Notes: generated from the letters alone by a model not told the origin. Shown: positions 13,232 to 26,805, counted from the first letter of the stretch. The stretch is 64,000 nucleotides of DNA from Sitta carolinensis (GCA_032173965.1 JAVUNC010000019.1:13379234-13443233), one strand, 5' to 3'. A program made the numbers and translations.

Positions 13232-16200
13232 CACTCCTTCAGTTTGGGCTGGACCAGTAAGAATATCTTGGATTGCCTCACCTAATGGTCCAATTGTTTT
13301 TCTGTATTACTAAACACACTTGATACATTGAGGGCTTTCAAACAGCTTTCAAACATTGAGGGTTAATTCCATTTCTGTTTGTCTGAATACCTTAAAAATT
13401 TCATTCCAAACTTGCCAGAAAATTAACAAAATTTAGACTAGATATTTTAAATAAAAAGGGAAAATGAAAGTGTGACTGCATCTTACAGCACTTGTCTCAG
13501 ACTTGTTGAAGGAATCTGAATACACATGAATGACCTCCTCCATAAACACATCTTTTCCTTACTCCATGAGTGTTTAATTATGGGTGAAAATGGGACAACC
13601 CCAGCAACAGAAATTTCTGGCAACCCTGCCTAAAGCTTGATGGGTTGAGATATTTTTGCAAGAATGTGGGAGACACTGGGATCAAAACTCTGTTCTAGCT
13701 GGGTAATGGCAGGGTTTGAATGTGTGGTTTGGTCCTGGGGGAATAACTTAAATCCCCAGGCTGTTTCATTTAGAGAGAGAAGCCAACATTGATCCTTTCT
13801 GTGGAGATGTCCCATTTGGGGGTTGGAGACTGTAGGGAACATGGTATGCTCCATGAAACTGTTGTAATTGTACTTTTAAATCCATTTGTGTGCAAATCTG
13901 TAGAGAAGTAGCAAATAAAAAAGGAATTCATGGGGGAAAATGTGTCTTTACTTGGTTTCATATGAAATGTTACTTGGACCTTGGATTATAGAAAGGTTAA
14001 GTATCATCACTCTACTCATTGAACTGTGGAATAAACCAGCAGCAGTGGTGTGAAAAAGCTAACCCTCTAGGTTGTTTGATTTTTCTTAGAAGTGTCTGCA
14101 GCAAAATGTTTTGTGTTTGGGGTTTTTTTTCAGGTCTAATGGCATTTTCAAGCTAAAAAAAATTTATGTGTATTTGGTTTTGCAAGGAACAAACACTTAA
14201 ATCTAGGTCAGGTTGGTAGAGTATTTTTCCTTTCTTTTCCCCTCCAAATTTTCATTCTTCAGGAGTATACTGATGAGTCTCTCATTCTCTTAAAACTTTG
14301 TCCTCAAAATTCTACTTACTTTGTAAAGCACTTTGTGATAATTACTTGTGCGAGTTGCAATATCAAAATATGTTTTATTGTGATGCACTTCAGGATTGTG
14401 TGTTCATGTTCTGCCAGTCCTTATGCTCTTCTGCAGGTGCCTGTAAGTACTCAGGAAATGTAGAAACTCAAACGAGTCTTTTCAATTTAGTGTTGTAAAA
14501 GAAAAGTTTTAGCTTTGTTGCATTTCATTTTTATAATGCATTTTATTGTGCAGCATCCTCAGAGGGCTGAAATGATGAGTTAGTATAGGAGACAGTAAAA
14601 AGAGAGGAAGAGTGGCCTTGTTTGGACCCACTGGTCCAAGAGGAAATCAGAAATGAAGATTCATAGCCCATAATATTTTCAGGTGCTTTTATAAAGGGCT
14701 GTTTTTTCCCCTACTCTTTTAATTTTTAAAACACCAGCTCTGTTTACATGGTGGAGTTGGAGGCGATGTCTTTTCATACAGCCCCTGAATTGTGTCAGCA
14801 GGCACTACACAAATGACAAAACCCTGCTTGTTTCTAAGTTGGGTCTACCTGAATTTAAGGGTTGTTTTAGGACAGTGAAAGCGGCTCCTTTGGGAAGCCC
14901 ACCTGGTCCCTGCCCTGTTGCTGTGGCTGCCAGAGCTCCTGACCAGCATCACTCTAAGAGCACTGCAGCTCTCTGGGGAACCCTGAACAGGGTAACACAT
15001 AGCCAAGACAAGACACACTATCAATGCCTGCCTTACCAGTGGGAAGGGGGAGGGCAGGGGCAACAAACCCCAAACACAACACCACACTAATATCTTCATT
15101 AAACCTGGAGGATTAATATTCCTTATGGTGGTTGCTGGTGATGGTCTCTGAGTTGGTGATGGTTGTGTCCTGTGATAGGAGAGTGGGAGAAGAGACTAAA
15201 ACCTACAGACACCTCTGCCACACTGGTCAGAGACTCTTGTCTTCAACCTGAGGTTCTTTGAGACCGTTTCTCCCCCTTTCAGAGTAGTGACATTCCTTAT
15301 TAGCCATCATTTTTTTTTTCCAAGTGAGATACACAACAGATGGTTACACTGGTGAGATATGTGTGTTTTTCTCACAAGAAAAAAAAAAAAAAGGCCAACT
15401 TTGCAGCTCTGTTTTGCATTAACCACAGAGGTGTAAAATGCTGCCAAATTTGAGAGCATTTTTATTTATCTTTGGCTTGACTTCATATGATTGCAAATGA
15501 CTAGGCAAGGTGTGGAGAGTGAAAAGTCAGGCCCAGACCCACGAGGGAAAGGGGAACTGGCTGAAAGATCTCTTGGATTGAAATTCACTCCAGAAGGGGA
15601 AAATAAGAGGAGGAGAAATATTCCTTCTCTCTTCCTCTTGCTGCCCACTTTCTCCTTGTGCACTTTTCATTCTGTTAGAGCACTATTTATAAGTACTTTT
15701 GCAGTCTGACTACAGAACCCCTCCTTCATCTAGACATTATTTCTCCATGCCTTCCAGGGAACTACTTGCTTCTTTTTTGTCCCACAGACATTATTTGGCA
15801 GGGATACTGCTAGCCCTCCCTGCCCTGTCAGAGATCTCATATCTGGCGCTGTTTGCTATTTTTATGACTCCTGCTTATTTTGCTGCAAATGTTCGTATCA
15901 TGGGCGTTATGACCCCAATACACTGGGTACAGCCTGGAACAACAACAAAAGATGATTCCTGCCCTGAATATCTTTCATTCAGCCAGCCTGTTTCCCAACC
16001 TGTATTAGCAGAGAAAAAATGGGACAAAAGAAAGCTCCGCTGCAGGGGCTTTGAGGTTTTCACATGTTGACGTTTTTCGGGTTGGCAGCCTGCCTTGCTT
16101 TGCCATGCAGCCCTTCAAGAGGTGGCATTTCAATACCACGCATCCAAGAAGGATGGGGAAGGCAGGCAGCAGAGCTGATGGCCCACCCTGGGTCGGGTCC

Positions 16201-19200
16201 TCAGCCAGGAGAACCTCTGGAGAGACAGGCACAGCTACAGCCGATTATTTCTTTTATTCTTTCCCTCCTGCTTGGTCATTATGCTTCAGCTTTGAAACTG
16301 AGCTTTGTTTCAGCCTGGTAGCCCGTGGCAGTGGACTGGAGAGAGGAGACTTTTACTGAGCTACCAAAGGCATTGTGTGCACGGGAAGAAAATGTGTGAA
16401 GAATTGAAATTATATGGTTGTACTGGGAGTTTGTTGTGGTGGTAACACTGGCTCGCATCTTCTGGTAGCTAACAGAGCATGGTGGGATGAGCTGAAGATG
16501 AAATGAGTTTGATATGCTGGGACATGACATTTAAAAAGAATGGTGAAATTATATTTCTTATTTTCCTTTGTGCAGAGAGAATGCATCTTGGCTTTCTGTA
16601 CAAAGTGTGTGATTGTGGGGTACTTCCAGTCTGGTTCTTGCCTTCAAAATAGAAGCCACACCATCCACTCCTCCCTCTTTCCCTCTTGTCTCACTGCTGC
16701 AGACAGTACCCAAAGCACATGGTCCCAGGTCCACATCCTGAGTTTCCCCTAGCCAGTGCCCACGGGCAGCACTACCAGGGGCCTCCACTGTAGGACAGCT
16801 CCTGTGATGTTCTTGGAGACAAATGGCAGCAGGTTGTAGAAAGGCAGAAAAGGAATATTTCAGAGATGTAACTCCCAGCAAGAGGTAAAATGCTTTAATT
16901 AATCTTTGGTGATATCAGCATTCAAGAAAAATGGTTTTATTGGCAAAATGGGGAAGAGTAAGGGAAAGCTGAAGTCTGAGGGCAGAAATATCTATTTTCA
17001 ACATATCTGGAATCCTAGGAAGACCAAAGTAGGTCATTTATTCCATGGAAGTGATTGTGAGCAGGTTGATGTCTGGGTTTTTGCTAGCCAAGCTAGTTGG
17101 CTAAAATTGTTTAAATGTCATCAGCCACATAAGCTACACATTATTTCTTTTCCTGCCCTCTCATCGGCTGCCCAGTAAGTGCCTTCAGTGTGCACTGTGT
17201 GAGCTGAAATGGCACGTGAATAATGGCACAGGTGACACCCCCAATCTCTGTTCAGGAAGGTGCATGCCAGTGAAACCACATCACAGGTACAAGTGCACTG
17301 ACAGGAAGCACAAAAGGAGTGATACAATTGCTGAGACAAAGTGATAAAAAGAAAAATAACCCGAGAGGAATTATTCCTAGAAATGTCTTTTTCAGTAGTC
17401 ATTCATTGCTAATAATCCCTGTGATTTTTGAGAGAGTCATTCTAAGCCCTAACTCCCTGCATTGAATATGGAAATAATTACGAGAGTAGATATCCTTAAT
17501 TTGCTTTAGTGTAAATTAAAGCTGGATGCCAGCTTAATTTATGTGCTTTCTGTAAATGTCTTTACAGATCTTTTTTTTTAGGATCAAAAACAAAGCATCC
17601 ATGACATGTGATAAGAATGTAGCGGGTTTGGGCTGATTGTACTTTTTCTGTGTATAATGAAGAGCTTACTACTTGTGAGCAGGGAGAGGATTTAATGAAT
17701 CACAAAAGTACATAATTTATTGTAGAATGTATTCCACACATATTTCAGAGCAAATTCCATGGAAAATGTATGTGAGTCGTATTTCTATGAATCAGACTCT
17801 CAGAATTCTTCCTTAGAAACAGCTTGTCCTACATTTTTATAAAGGAGCTGCAGCATTTATAGTGCACCATTGAATTAACATTTTGTGGTTAAAAATGCAG
17901 CCCAAGAAATTAAAATGATATTTGAAACATAAATCCTGCGTGCTAACAACTATCGTTATAAAAGCCAGCCAGAATCAACAGACATAGCTTGTTTTCTGCA
18001 AGGCTCTTTCTGAAGACCAGTTCTCAAAAAACATCTGTGCAAATGCAGGGGAAGAAAAAAATGAAAAGAGCCTCAACAGGAATAGAAGCCATCAGTGGTT
18101 AGGTGTGTTATAAATACATTATTACTTCATTGTAATGGTATACAGGCTTTGGCGAGACTGGGGGTGACCTCACTGGCTGTCGGACCTCACGTTACTCCTG
18201 GGGAAGGAGCTTGAGGGATGGGATTCCCTCCCTGCACACATTGGTGGGGAGTGAGCAAACCCAGGTCATGTGGAGGGACTCCATAGTGGCTGTACACATA
18301 GGGGCTGTTGGGCTGGCTTTGTATCAGACCTGGCAACAAGGGGCTTTGAGAGCTTCTCTTGTCCTGCCTCCAAACTAAATGTGCAGAAATCTTTTGTTAC
18401 TGACTCAGAGGTTCTCACTGATGTCCTGACCACCTCAAGCTCAACTTGATTAGGTGCTTTTAAGAGTCCATCATTGCAAAGCAAAATCCTGTTCTTACTG
18501 ATGGATGTTGACTAACGATTTCAGGGACTCAGCTTCAGGCAAAATCTTTGCTAAAATTCCAGAGCATCTGTCCTCTTTAAAATCAACATATATGTAGTCT
18601 TGGACACCCTGAATATTAGCTGCTGCAGAAATTTCTGGTCAATTCTTTCTTTTTAGTCTTATTAAAACACACTTTGGAGTCATAAGAAAAAGTTCAACCT
18701 CCTCCTGGAAGACTTTTGACAAGAGGAGAAAAAATTTTGCAACTACAGAAAACAGAATAAACTGCAAAAAGACAAAGCTTTATTGGAATATAGTCCAGAT
18801 TTATCTTGCATTACTTCTTAGCAGACATCTGTAGACAAATGTGTGTGACTGTATACAAGTACAGACTTGTAAATGACCTCTAGTTTTCAATCAAAACGTT
18901 TCCTTTTTAACAGTGGAGGGAGGGAAACAGAATCTATGCTGCTCTTTTCTCTCCATTCTCAGAGTTGCACAGCCCATGAAATGAGTGAGATCCAAAGATG
19001 TTATTGGTGACCATGGCAGGGCAGTAGACTCGAGCTTGGTACAGCCTAGTCCACAAGCTGTGATGCTGAGCAAGTCTTGTAAGCAGCATGCATCCATCTC
19101 AGGATTGTGGCTCCATCCCTGCAAACACTTTACATCACATTAGGCACATTGTACAAGCATTTGCTTGCCAGTTCAGAGGCTGGAACAATATGTCTTTATT

Positions 19201-22200
19201 CCAGAGATGTTTTTTCCACAGCTCAGTAAAGATATTACAGTAGAATATGGTGGAGAAAAGGAAACACAGCATATGTTCAAGATTGTACTGCCTTTTTTAT
19301 GTGTCCCCCCCATTAAGCAGGTATTGCTATCACTGTGGTCCATACAATTTTGCTGTCCACAGCACAGCCAAATAAAAATAGTAGGATTTTATTTAGCACT
19401 TTTTGGATAGGATTATGCTGTCATAAACAGTCTCAGCAGGAGTTTCAGCCAGGGATTGATGTGCAGTAATATGTTTGAAATGTCTATTTCTGGTTTCCTT
19501 ACATGGGACATTGGTCCCAGCTTTTGTAGATCTAACAGATCAACTGATAAACAGTACATATTCTCTGCTTTGCATTCTGCTTTTTAGCTTGGTCATCACT
19601 AAATAAGCACAAACAAGAAGGTTCAACAGCATCACTGCGATAGGGCAGGTAACATCTGTGAGCAATTATATGTAGACTGAAAAACACCCCAAACACTGGT
19701 GCTTTGCATGGAGCTCTGTTAACTTTATTACTGAGTGTAATGTAAATCTGAGTAATATTATGCAAAAAATCCTATATTTAAAGAAAAAACCAAATGAATA
19801 CCCTTCCTTGTTTTATTAATATCTGAACTCTTTAACAGTGGTAAAGGGAGGATTATTTTGTTCTCATGCTGACTGCCTCTCCTTGCATGTCCTTTCCCTC
19901 CTCCTTTAAAAACAAGGAGAAAGAGTCACCCAGCTTTGCCTGCTCAGCCCCACAGGGCTGGGCCACTCACCACTAAAGGCTGTGGGAGCATCTGCAGACA
20001 TCTGGTAGATGTACCCACTCTGTCTGTCTGGTTTAATCTTTCACCAGACATCTCAGATCCACTTTTTAAAGCACCTTGTAAAAGATTTGCATAATTAAAA
20101 GGGGAGTGGAACTTCCAAAGGGACAGACAGATGCCTACCTCTCTTGCCTCCTGCTGGCAGCAGCATTAGCAGGAAAAGGGTTAAACTGGAGTCCCAAAGT
20201 TCTTTTAAAACCTCCTGCTTGATTTTGCCGTGTTGCTGTTGTAGTTTGGGGTGGAATAGTCCTCTGGATGTCTGCAGGAGCTTTCCTTTTAACGTCAGTT
20301 ATAGCCTGAGAGCTGGGATTTTTTCCAAGGCGTTTCACACTTTCTTTTGAGGTTGTGGCCAACGTTTAGATTTTTCAATACTCAGCATACAGGCCCCCAA
20401 CCCCTTCCCTGGAGCTGGCCTGCAGACCACTAATTCAATAGGAGACATGGCCTAAGTAATCCATGTTAATGATGTGCCTATTTAAACCATGTTGCCTGAT
20501 AGAAGATGTCTGGTATCTATTAACCCAAATACCAATTACACTCAGAAGATGGGAAAAAGGCTACTTTTCAAGAACACAGACTGTAAAAGATGCACAGAAA
20601 TGAATGTGTTGGTGTAATTTTCTTCACCTCTGTTTCCAAAGGGGGAAAAATGGAATGTAATTGGCAAATCTTAGGCACTGGACATTAAAGAGTGGCTATT
20701 GTAAACAAGGTAATAAGAAGTTCATCTCTCCCTATCACCTCAATGTGCAGCCCTTTCATTTATTTCCTGGGAAAAGGGGTGTCTTGTTCTTGGAGTGAAG
20801 AAAGGCCTGGTTTTGAAAAAAACAAGGGACCAGATCCCCAGGAAGGTGGAGAGTGGAATAGTCCTGGAGACCTCCCTGCAGCAAGTTCAACCCATGTCAG
20901 GAGAAGCTATGCCCAGTCATCTACAGCATGGAGCCAGCAGGTGGGGAAGGTGAAAAAAGGGTGTTACTGCTGAGCATTTTTCATTGATTTTGTTCATGTG
21001 GAAAGTTTGTTATTCCTTTTCTAGCTAAACTAATCCAACCTGGGGAGATGGCCCTGAGCACGCACAAAGCTCCTGCAGCCAGCAGCAAGCTGTAATCAGT
21101 GGAAGGCTGTGCAGCATTGTGGTCAGAGATCCAAATATTCCCTTTCCTTGGAATGCAGCTGCCCTCATTTCCTCCAAGAGCAATGTCTGCTCCAAGCCCC
21201 TTCCTCTCTCTTCTGGCACTGCTGAGATAAAGGACTGGGTAGGTGTTGTAGAAGAAACCAAGGGGCCTGCCCTGCAAGGCTGAGGTCTATTATTTTTCTT
21301 AAAGAAGGGGGGATTTGGAAGAGACACAATATTATTTCAAGTTTGGCTATATTTAAACTCAGCTTCTTCACAGATTGTTACCTGGTGTATGTTAGCATGT
21401 TGCCATGGGCTTCAGAGAGGTGATGTTGACACACACCTTCTGAGGAACTGAACCCAATTTTATTGAAAATTCCTATTTTTGCATGACTTCAGGCATACCA
21501 TTCCATGATCAGCATTTATTTTCTTGGTATGATGAAACTTGGTATGCTGGATCCTGCAATAATAAAATTGGTTTGGATCACTGGGAGGGAGAAACAGGCT
21601 GATAACTGGGGTAGATGTTTTCTCAAAAAAGGGATGTCTCAATAGCAATGAAAAGAGTTGAATTGCACTCCCCCTTCCTTTATTTTTTTTTTTTTTCTTT
21701 GCCATCACTAGGGGAATATTTCATGAAGTCCCCATTGAGGTTAGATACGCTGAGCCTATTTGCATACTTGGAAGAGGTCCCCTTTTAGAGGAGTACAGTG
21801 AATACTTCTTGCATTTCATATTTAAGTTCTAAATATAAATGCAGTCTAGAAGGAGTTTGTCTGTGAAACCATCCTAACTGCTTGCTTTCTGACTAGTTAG
21901 ACTTCTTAATGGTGTGATTTTCTATGCTAGGGAAGTTCTGATTATAATATAGGCACAAATGTGCATGTTGTGCACCCTTGTTAATTGAAAGCCTGAATAT
22001 TTAATGCGCTGAGGGTGCACATCTATTTACTGAGCGCACAAGGAAGGCTACGAACCCTGAGCACAAATATCCCATAGATATGCAGGCCAAGACCTGCATT
22101 TGCACTGTTTTGGGTAAAGACAAGAACTTCTGGACTACTAGGACAATTTGGCATATCGGCCTGGCGCAGAGCAATGTGTGATTAAAAAACAATTCCACAG

Positions 22201-22395
22201 TGTGGATCCATTTGAATACCAAGTTATTTTATAAAGCCTTCACTGTGTGTTTTGAATGCACATTTGCTGTTATGAATAACAGGAATTGTTTGGCTTGGCC
22301 TGCCTTTGTGCCGGTGCCAGCTGGCACAGAGTGAAGCTGTGACACATGACACTACAGCTGTGTCCACATGTTTCTGCCTTGCAGTATCCACTTAT
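13230..22395. other. Unique noncoding sequence with possible conserved blocks
   Basis: No exon, RNA gene or family-level repeat is recognised. There is a 14-base A run at 15379-15392 and a T-rich run near 21681. Blocks 15790-16060, 17600-18140 and 21960-22395 have mixed composition, few simple repeats and many short words resembling transcription-factor cores, which is how avian conserved noncoding DNA often looks. Open frames of up to 123 codons near 15699-16070 have no recognisable domain. Confidence 0.5.
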
Positions 22396-22481
22396 ATAAT
22401 TTACTTTTTTGATCCGCAGTCGAACTGTTCAAGTGAGTATAATTTGCTTTTTTGATCCAGAGTCGAACTATTTAACTGAAC
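22396..22481. repeat. 43-bp tandem duplication, two copies
   Basis: Unit 1 is 22396-22438 and unit 2 is 22439-22481. They share the words ATAATTT, CTTTTTTGATCC and AGTCGAACT and differ at about 8 of 43 positions, so the event is old. The two shared cores have stayed constant while the flanks drifted. Confidence 0.85.
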
Positions 22482-24439
22482 TCATCGAATTACACATACC
22501 AGCCGCTTCTGTGAGAATACTTATTTTGTCATTGTCAGAAAAGTATATTCATTATTAGTAATTTGTGGCAACACAGCAATTTTATTAAACCCATTCCAGT
22601 AAAAAAGACATCCCTAATTGAACTCTAGTATTTATTCCACTTGATACACATAATTGCAAGACAATAGCTCCATATTTAATTAAATGAGCCATTAAAAGAG
22701 TAACTAATGATGACCTTACTGTAACTGATAGACCAGACCCCGTTTATGTTTCCCTGTACATCATTGGGATGTACTTATGTGCCATCATGGTTGGATTTGT
22801 AATTGGGAAACAGTAACCCGCTACATCCAACTTAGTAATTTTTGGTTGGGTTTTTTTTTTCCAGGCTGTTACAGGAATACTTCTTATATGATACTGTACT
22901 TAAGATCATTAACCTTGGAATATAGAGCTGAGATTGAACTTAACCTAAAAGGAGCATAGTATGCTGGAAGCCTTGTTGAAGAAAACACACCAGCTCAATT
23001 CTGGTTATCCAGAACCGAGGCAGGAAATAAAAAAAAGAAAGTATAGAAAAAAGATGTACAACAAGTTTTTTCAGCCTGCTGGTAAAGCAGAAATAACATG
23101 GCAGTAAAACAGACAACATTTTCATGTAAGCCTATTTTATTTTATTTACTTCTTCAATCAGAGTGAAATAGGAGAGGGCATGGATTTAGCTTTTTCCCCT
23201 CCGAATTTAGGAAACAGTACCCAAGCGTTTTATTCCCAGCACACACTGAGCTCCGACAGAACTCAGACAGCAGTTTGTGCTGTCTTGCCCTAATTCAGTG
23301 CAGCTTTGCAAATGTCAGCTCTCGTCCAGACCAAAGGGGCTGTGCATTATCTGCCGTATGGTCCTGGTAGAGCAGCGCGGTGACGGAGCCGGGGTCACGA
23401 GTTCAGGGCAGAAATGATTCACGTAGCCTGGAGGAGGGAGCCCAAAGCCAACGTGGGAGGCTGGAGAGGAGAGTGGGGGCTGCTGCTGCCGGGTGCCCCC
23501 GTCCCAGGCTCTCCCCTTGCTGGCTCTCCTAGGAGGGACGGAGAAGGCGTGGAGGGGGCAGCATCACATCTGGTGTCCTGTGTGACCTGAGCTGTGACAC
23601 AGCCATATGGGTAGGCATATTTCCCATTTTGATATGTATATAAAAATATGCAAAATATATATATACACACACACCTATAAATGCATGGGAAAAGCTGACC
23701 TGAGTTTGAACACAGTGCACTGTGGTGAGAGCTGAAACATGCATGACAACTGATTATTAAATTCTGTTAGCACTTGGAGTTATTCAGCAGCAAAGAGCTT
23801 TAAAGAAACCAAAGTAATTCAGGTTTAACAACAAAAAAGAAAAAAAATAAAAAAAAGGAGAGAACATGTAGAACTTTTAAAATCTGAGTATTTTCTCAAG
23901 ACAGTAAGTATTATGCTCTTGGTGAATAACATTGCCTTTATAATCATATTGACAGCATGTGCAGAAATGTATGTGGCATGGCAAATTGCAATTTAATGTC
24001 AAATGACAATAAAACAGCCAGAGATCATTCAACTGAAACAAAATATCACTTTAATTAAGCACTGCACAGGATAGCTGTAACAAATATATTATTAACACAT
24101 AAAGTACTCTGTTTCAGGTAAGGCTCATGCTATGAGAAAGCAAATTCAGAGCTGGGGCTGACAGTGTGTATTTCACTCATCCCATGTGCAGAGGTACAGC
24201 AGCATGTATAATCAGATCCAGTTTCCCTTGAAGCCGAAAGGGAGCCTTTCCATTTTAATGACTCACGAGTTACCACATGTACTGAATTTGAGGCAAGACT
24301 TGGAAGTATGTGCTTTTAGGCTTAATGACACTGTTGCATGTTGGGTTTGGTCTCCTTTATGCAGAGAGGTGAACCTCAAAAATATTTGGTCATTTAATTT
24401 CTGGGGCTTCTCCCAGCTCTCTGAATTTCTAGTGCCCAC
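22482..24439. other. Noncoding sequence including a CpG-enriched patch
   Basis: 22482-22720 is AT-rich unique sequence. 23225-23560 is the most CpG-dense part of the window. A small (TA)n(CA)n microsatellite follows at about 23656-23676. An A-rich stretch occurs near 23830-23860. No gene is recognised. Confidence 0.5.
23225..23560. promoter_or_regulatory. CpG-enriched patch, possible orphan CpG island
   Basis: CpG occurs roughly sixteen times in about 340 bp (for example GCAGCGCGG, GACGGAGCCGGGG and CACGAG), whereas most of the window is strongly CpG-poor. GC content is also locally high. No TATA-linked transcript start or downstream exon can be assigned. It could be a small orphan CpG island, an enhancer, or a GC-rich remnant of an old insertion. 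Confidence 0.35.
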
Positions 24440-24537
24440 AGCAAAAGCCTGAAAGTCCCATGGACAGGCTTTCCCACATGGGTTTTGGAGCAAAAGCCTG
24501 AAAGTCTCATGGACAGGCTTTCCCACATGGGTTTTGG
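24440..24537. repeat. 49-bp tandem duplication, nearly identical
   Basis: Units 24440-24488 and 24489-24537 differ at one base (GTCCCATGG against GTCTCATGG), so the duplication is recent. Each unit carries an 8-bp inverted repeat, AAAGCCTG and CAGGCTTT, around a 13-base loop, so the locus can form two consecutive hairpins. No coding frame or known repeat family explains it. Confidence 0.95.
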
Positions 24538-26539
24538 AGCCCACTGAGGCTGGAGAGCAGAACCCAAGACCTTGCTTGTTTGTGAATTAGCATCAGGGTG
24601 CATGTTGTGTAGACGCCTGAGAGAGAGAAGACAGTGAAAACCAGGAAGCAGGGATCTGTGTAAATGCTGGAAGGCATTGGCAAAATATTTTCCAAACTCT
24701 AAAGCGTTTTTCTGATCTTTAAGATGGTTGTTTAATTTTCTTGTTTCCTTCTAATTTTCCTAAATAGACTGATACAACAAGGCTGAAATACAGTAAAAGA
24801 ACTACTTGCTCTTGTACTGTTATCAAGATTTTTACAGCTAGTTTCATCAGAAAAACTTCAATTAGTGTTTGGCTTCTTTAGTATGGATATTTGCATGAAA
24901 TTTAATATTATTTTCTAAAATCCATGTTTTACTGGGGTGTGAGATAATGACTGGTATCAAGGCTTGGCCAGGGGAAAAATCCACACTCTGTATCTTGTTC
25001 TTCGAGTTTTAAGTTAGGGAGGAACAAGTAAGCTTTATGTACATGCTGTGAGAAACAATCCCAAAGTAATTAAGGTGATTAAGCATTTTAGGTGTCAGAC
25101 AACTCCCTTTTATTAATTTATATTCAAGGAAAAATCAAAAGGTGGCTTGATAGCTCCACAAAGACCATGAAACTCCAGAGTGGTCAGCTCAGTGGGATGT
25201 CTTTTTCTTTCCTGACTCTGAGTTCATCTTTAAAACAATTAACATGAGAGTTGCATTGTGTGAAACACAGACAAGTTGATGTTCATCTGTGCCATTTGTG
25301 AAGGGTTTTATCACAACCCAGCTAAATAAACGCCACTGCTTGTGTTTTAAATCCAGCCTTCAAGGTGTTCAGTAATTCCAGCCTCAAGCTGTGCTGTTCC
25401 TACCTGAAAGCTGTCTCTCTAGCTGAGTGTCAGGTTTTCCTGTGGAAACAGATTTGATGCATCTAATAAATAAATATGTATCACCTGGAACTGTTGCATC
25501 TTCTTTGATAAAGCGCATCAAAGAGAGTTTCAGTGTTTCAGAAAGAGAGCATTCTTGTTTCCAATGTCCATTTCAACACCATGCAAAAATTTTCAAGTGA
25601 TGAAAGCACGGAATGATTTTTGCTGCATCACTTTTAGATTCAGGGGAAAAATATGTCATTTGGCTGGGTGTGTATAGAGTATTGATGAAAAGTTTTATAA
25701 TCTCATGTCAGTTTAGTAAGTCTTTGTGAAATGGAAGAGTTCTTCATCACCCTTACTCTCTGGGTGTTGGTCCTCTCAGACCATGGGCAGTCTGGCGTAG
25801 CAAGAGTAATTTTTGTCAAATCTGAGAATTATAAGGAAGTGTAGGTATGGTCATCACTCCATGGTGAGGAAAGCAGGGGTGAACTGTGGGAGATGAATGG
25901 GTGAGGATAAGGATATTGCCTCCTTCTTTTGTCCTGTAGAATATTTCATTTGTTTGATGCAAGTGATTTCTCCTAGTTTTTCTTCTTATACTGGAATTTA
26001 GTAAAAAAAGGACATTTTAGATGTTTCTACATCTTGTGAAACTGCTATTTCAATTATTTCTTAATTTAGTAATTGTCTTTACTCTTGGTGGAGTACCCTT
26101 TATCCATTGACATCATCTGATTAGATAATTTTGGTTTTCCAGAAAAAAATTATGGATGCTGATTTTAATATTTTTCCTCTCTCCTGTGGCCTTAAAAGAA
26201 ACTTTAATCTGCAATTTGAGGATGCCCGCCTAATTTGCTATTGAAAATTTTAACTACCATTGCCTTTTTAATCAAAGTTATTATGTGGTACTGCAGGCTT
26301 AAAATCTTCAGTCACTGTTCTTACTAGAAAGTGACAGGCAAATATGTTAGAGGGATTTGGTGAACCTGGCAATATTTGGGGAACCGTAACTTGTAGTTGT
26401 CTAACTTCATATATGCCAGATATGACCTATTAATTTGGAAGGTGGTTTTTCTTGCTGGCAAGTTTGACTTTTGGAGCAAAATAAGGCTTGGAAGGAGTCA
26501 AAGACAGAGAGCTTGCTGGGTTGTTGGCCATCCTTTAAC
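24538..26539. other. Unique noncoding sequence
   Basis: AT-rich with no recognisable gene or repeat. Stop codons are frequent in all frames and no open frame above 60 codons starts between about 24700 and 26390. Confidence 0.6.
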
Positions 26540-26805
26540 AATTCACAGAATGGATCAGGTTGGAAGGGACCACAGTGGGATGTCTGAATCAACCTCCCTG
26601 CTCAGGCAGGGTCATCCCAGAGCACATGGCAAAGGAGTGTGTCCAGATGCTCCTAGAATATCTCCAGTGAAGGAGACTCCACACCTCTGGGTGATCTGTT
26701 CCAGTGCTCGGTCTCTCTACACAGTAAAAAAATCCTTCCTCCTGTTCAGGTGGAAGTTCCTGTGCAGCAGTTTCTGCCCATGGCTCTTGTCCCAGCCAAC
26801 AACTG
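26540..26805 (-). mobile_element. CR1 LINE 3' end fragment, reverse
   Basis: The plus strand reads as a reversed CR1 tail: CACAGAATGGATCAGGTTGG, AAGGGACCACAGTGGGATG, CAACCTCCCTGCTCAGGCAG, GGTCATCCCAGAGCACATGG, ATATCTCCAGTGAAGGAGAC, TCCAGTGCTCGGTC and GTTTCTGCCCATGGCTCTTG. It lacks the open reading frames of a full element. The close fit over the whole length suggests it is younger than the CR1 relics at 10945 and 52536. A 140-codon open frame runs through it and is fortuitous. Confidence 0.95.

Noticed and set aside
13001..13234. Lysine-rich reverse open frame
   Set aside because: The lysines come from the 29-base T run; the rest overlaps forward frames and has no domain.
17085..17103. Hairpin TAGCCAA-GCTAG-TTGGCTA
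   Set aside because: Seven-base stems are common by chance and nothing nearby gives it a role.
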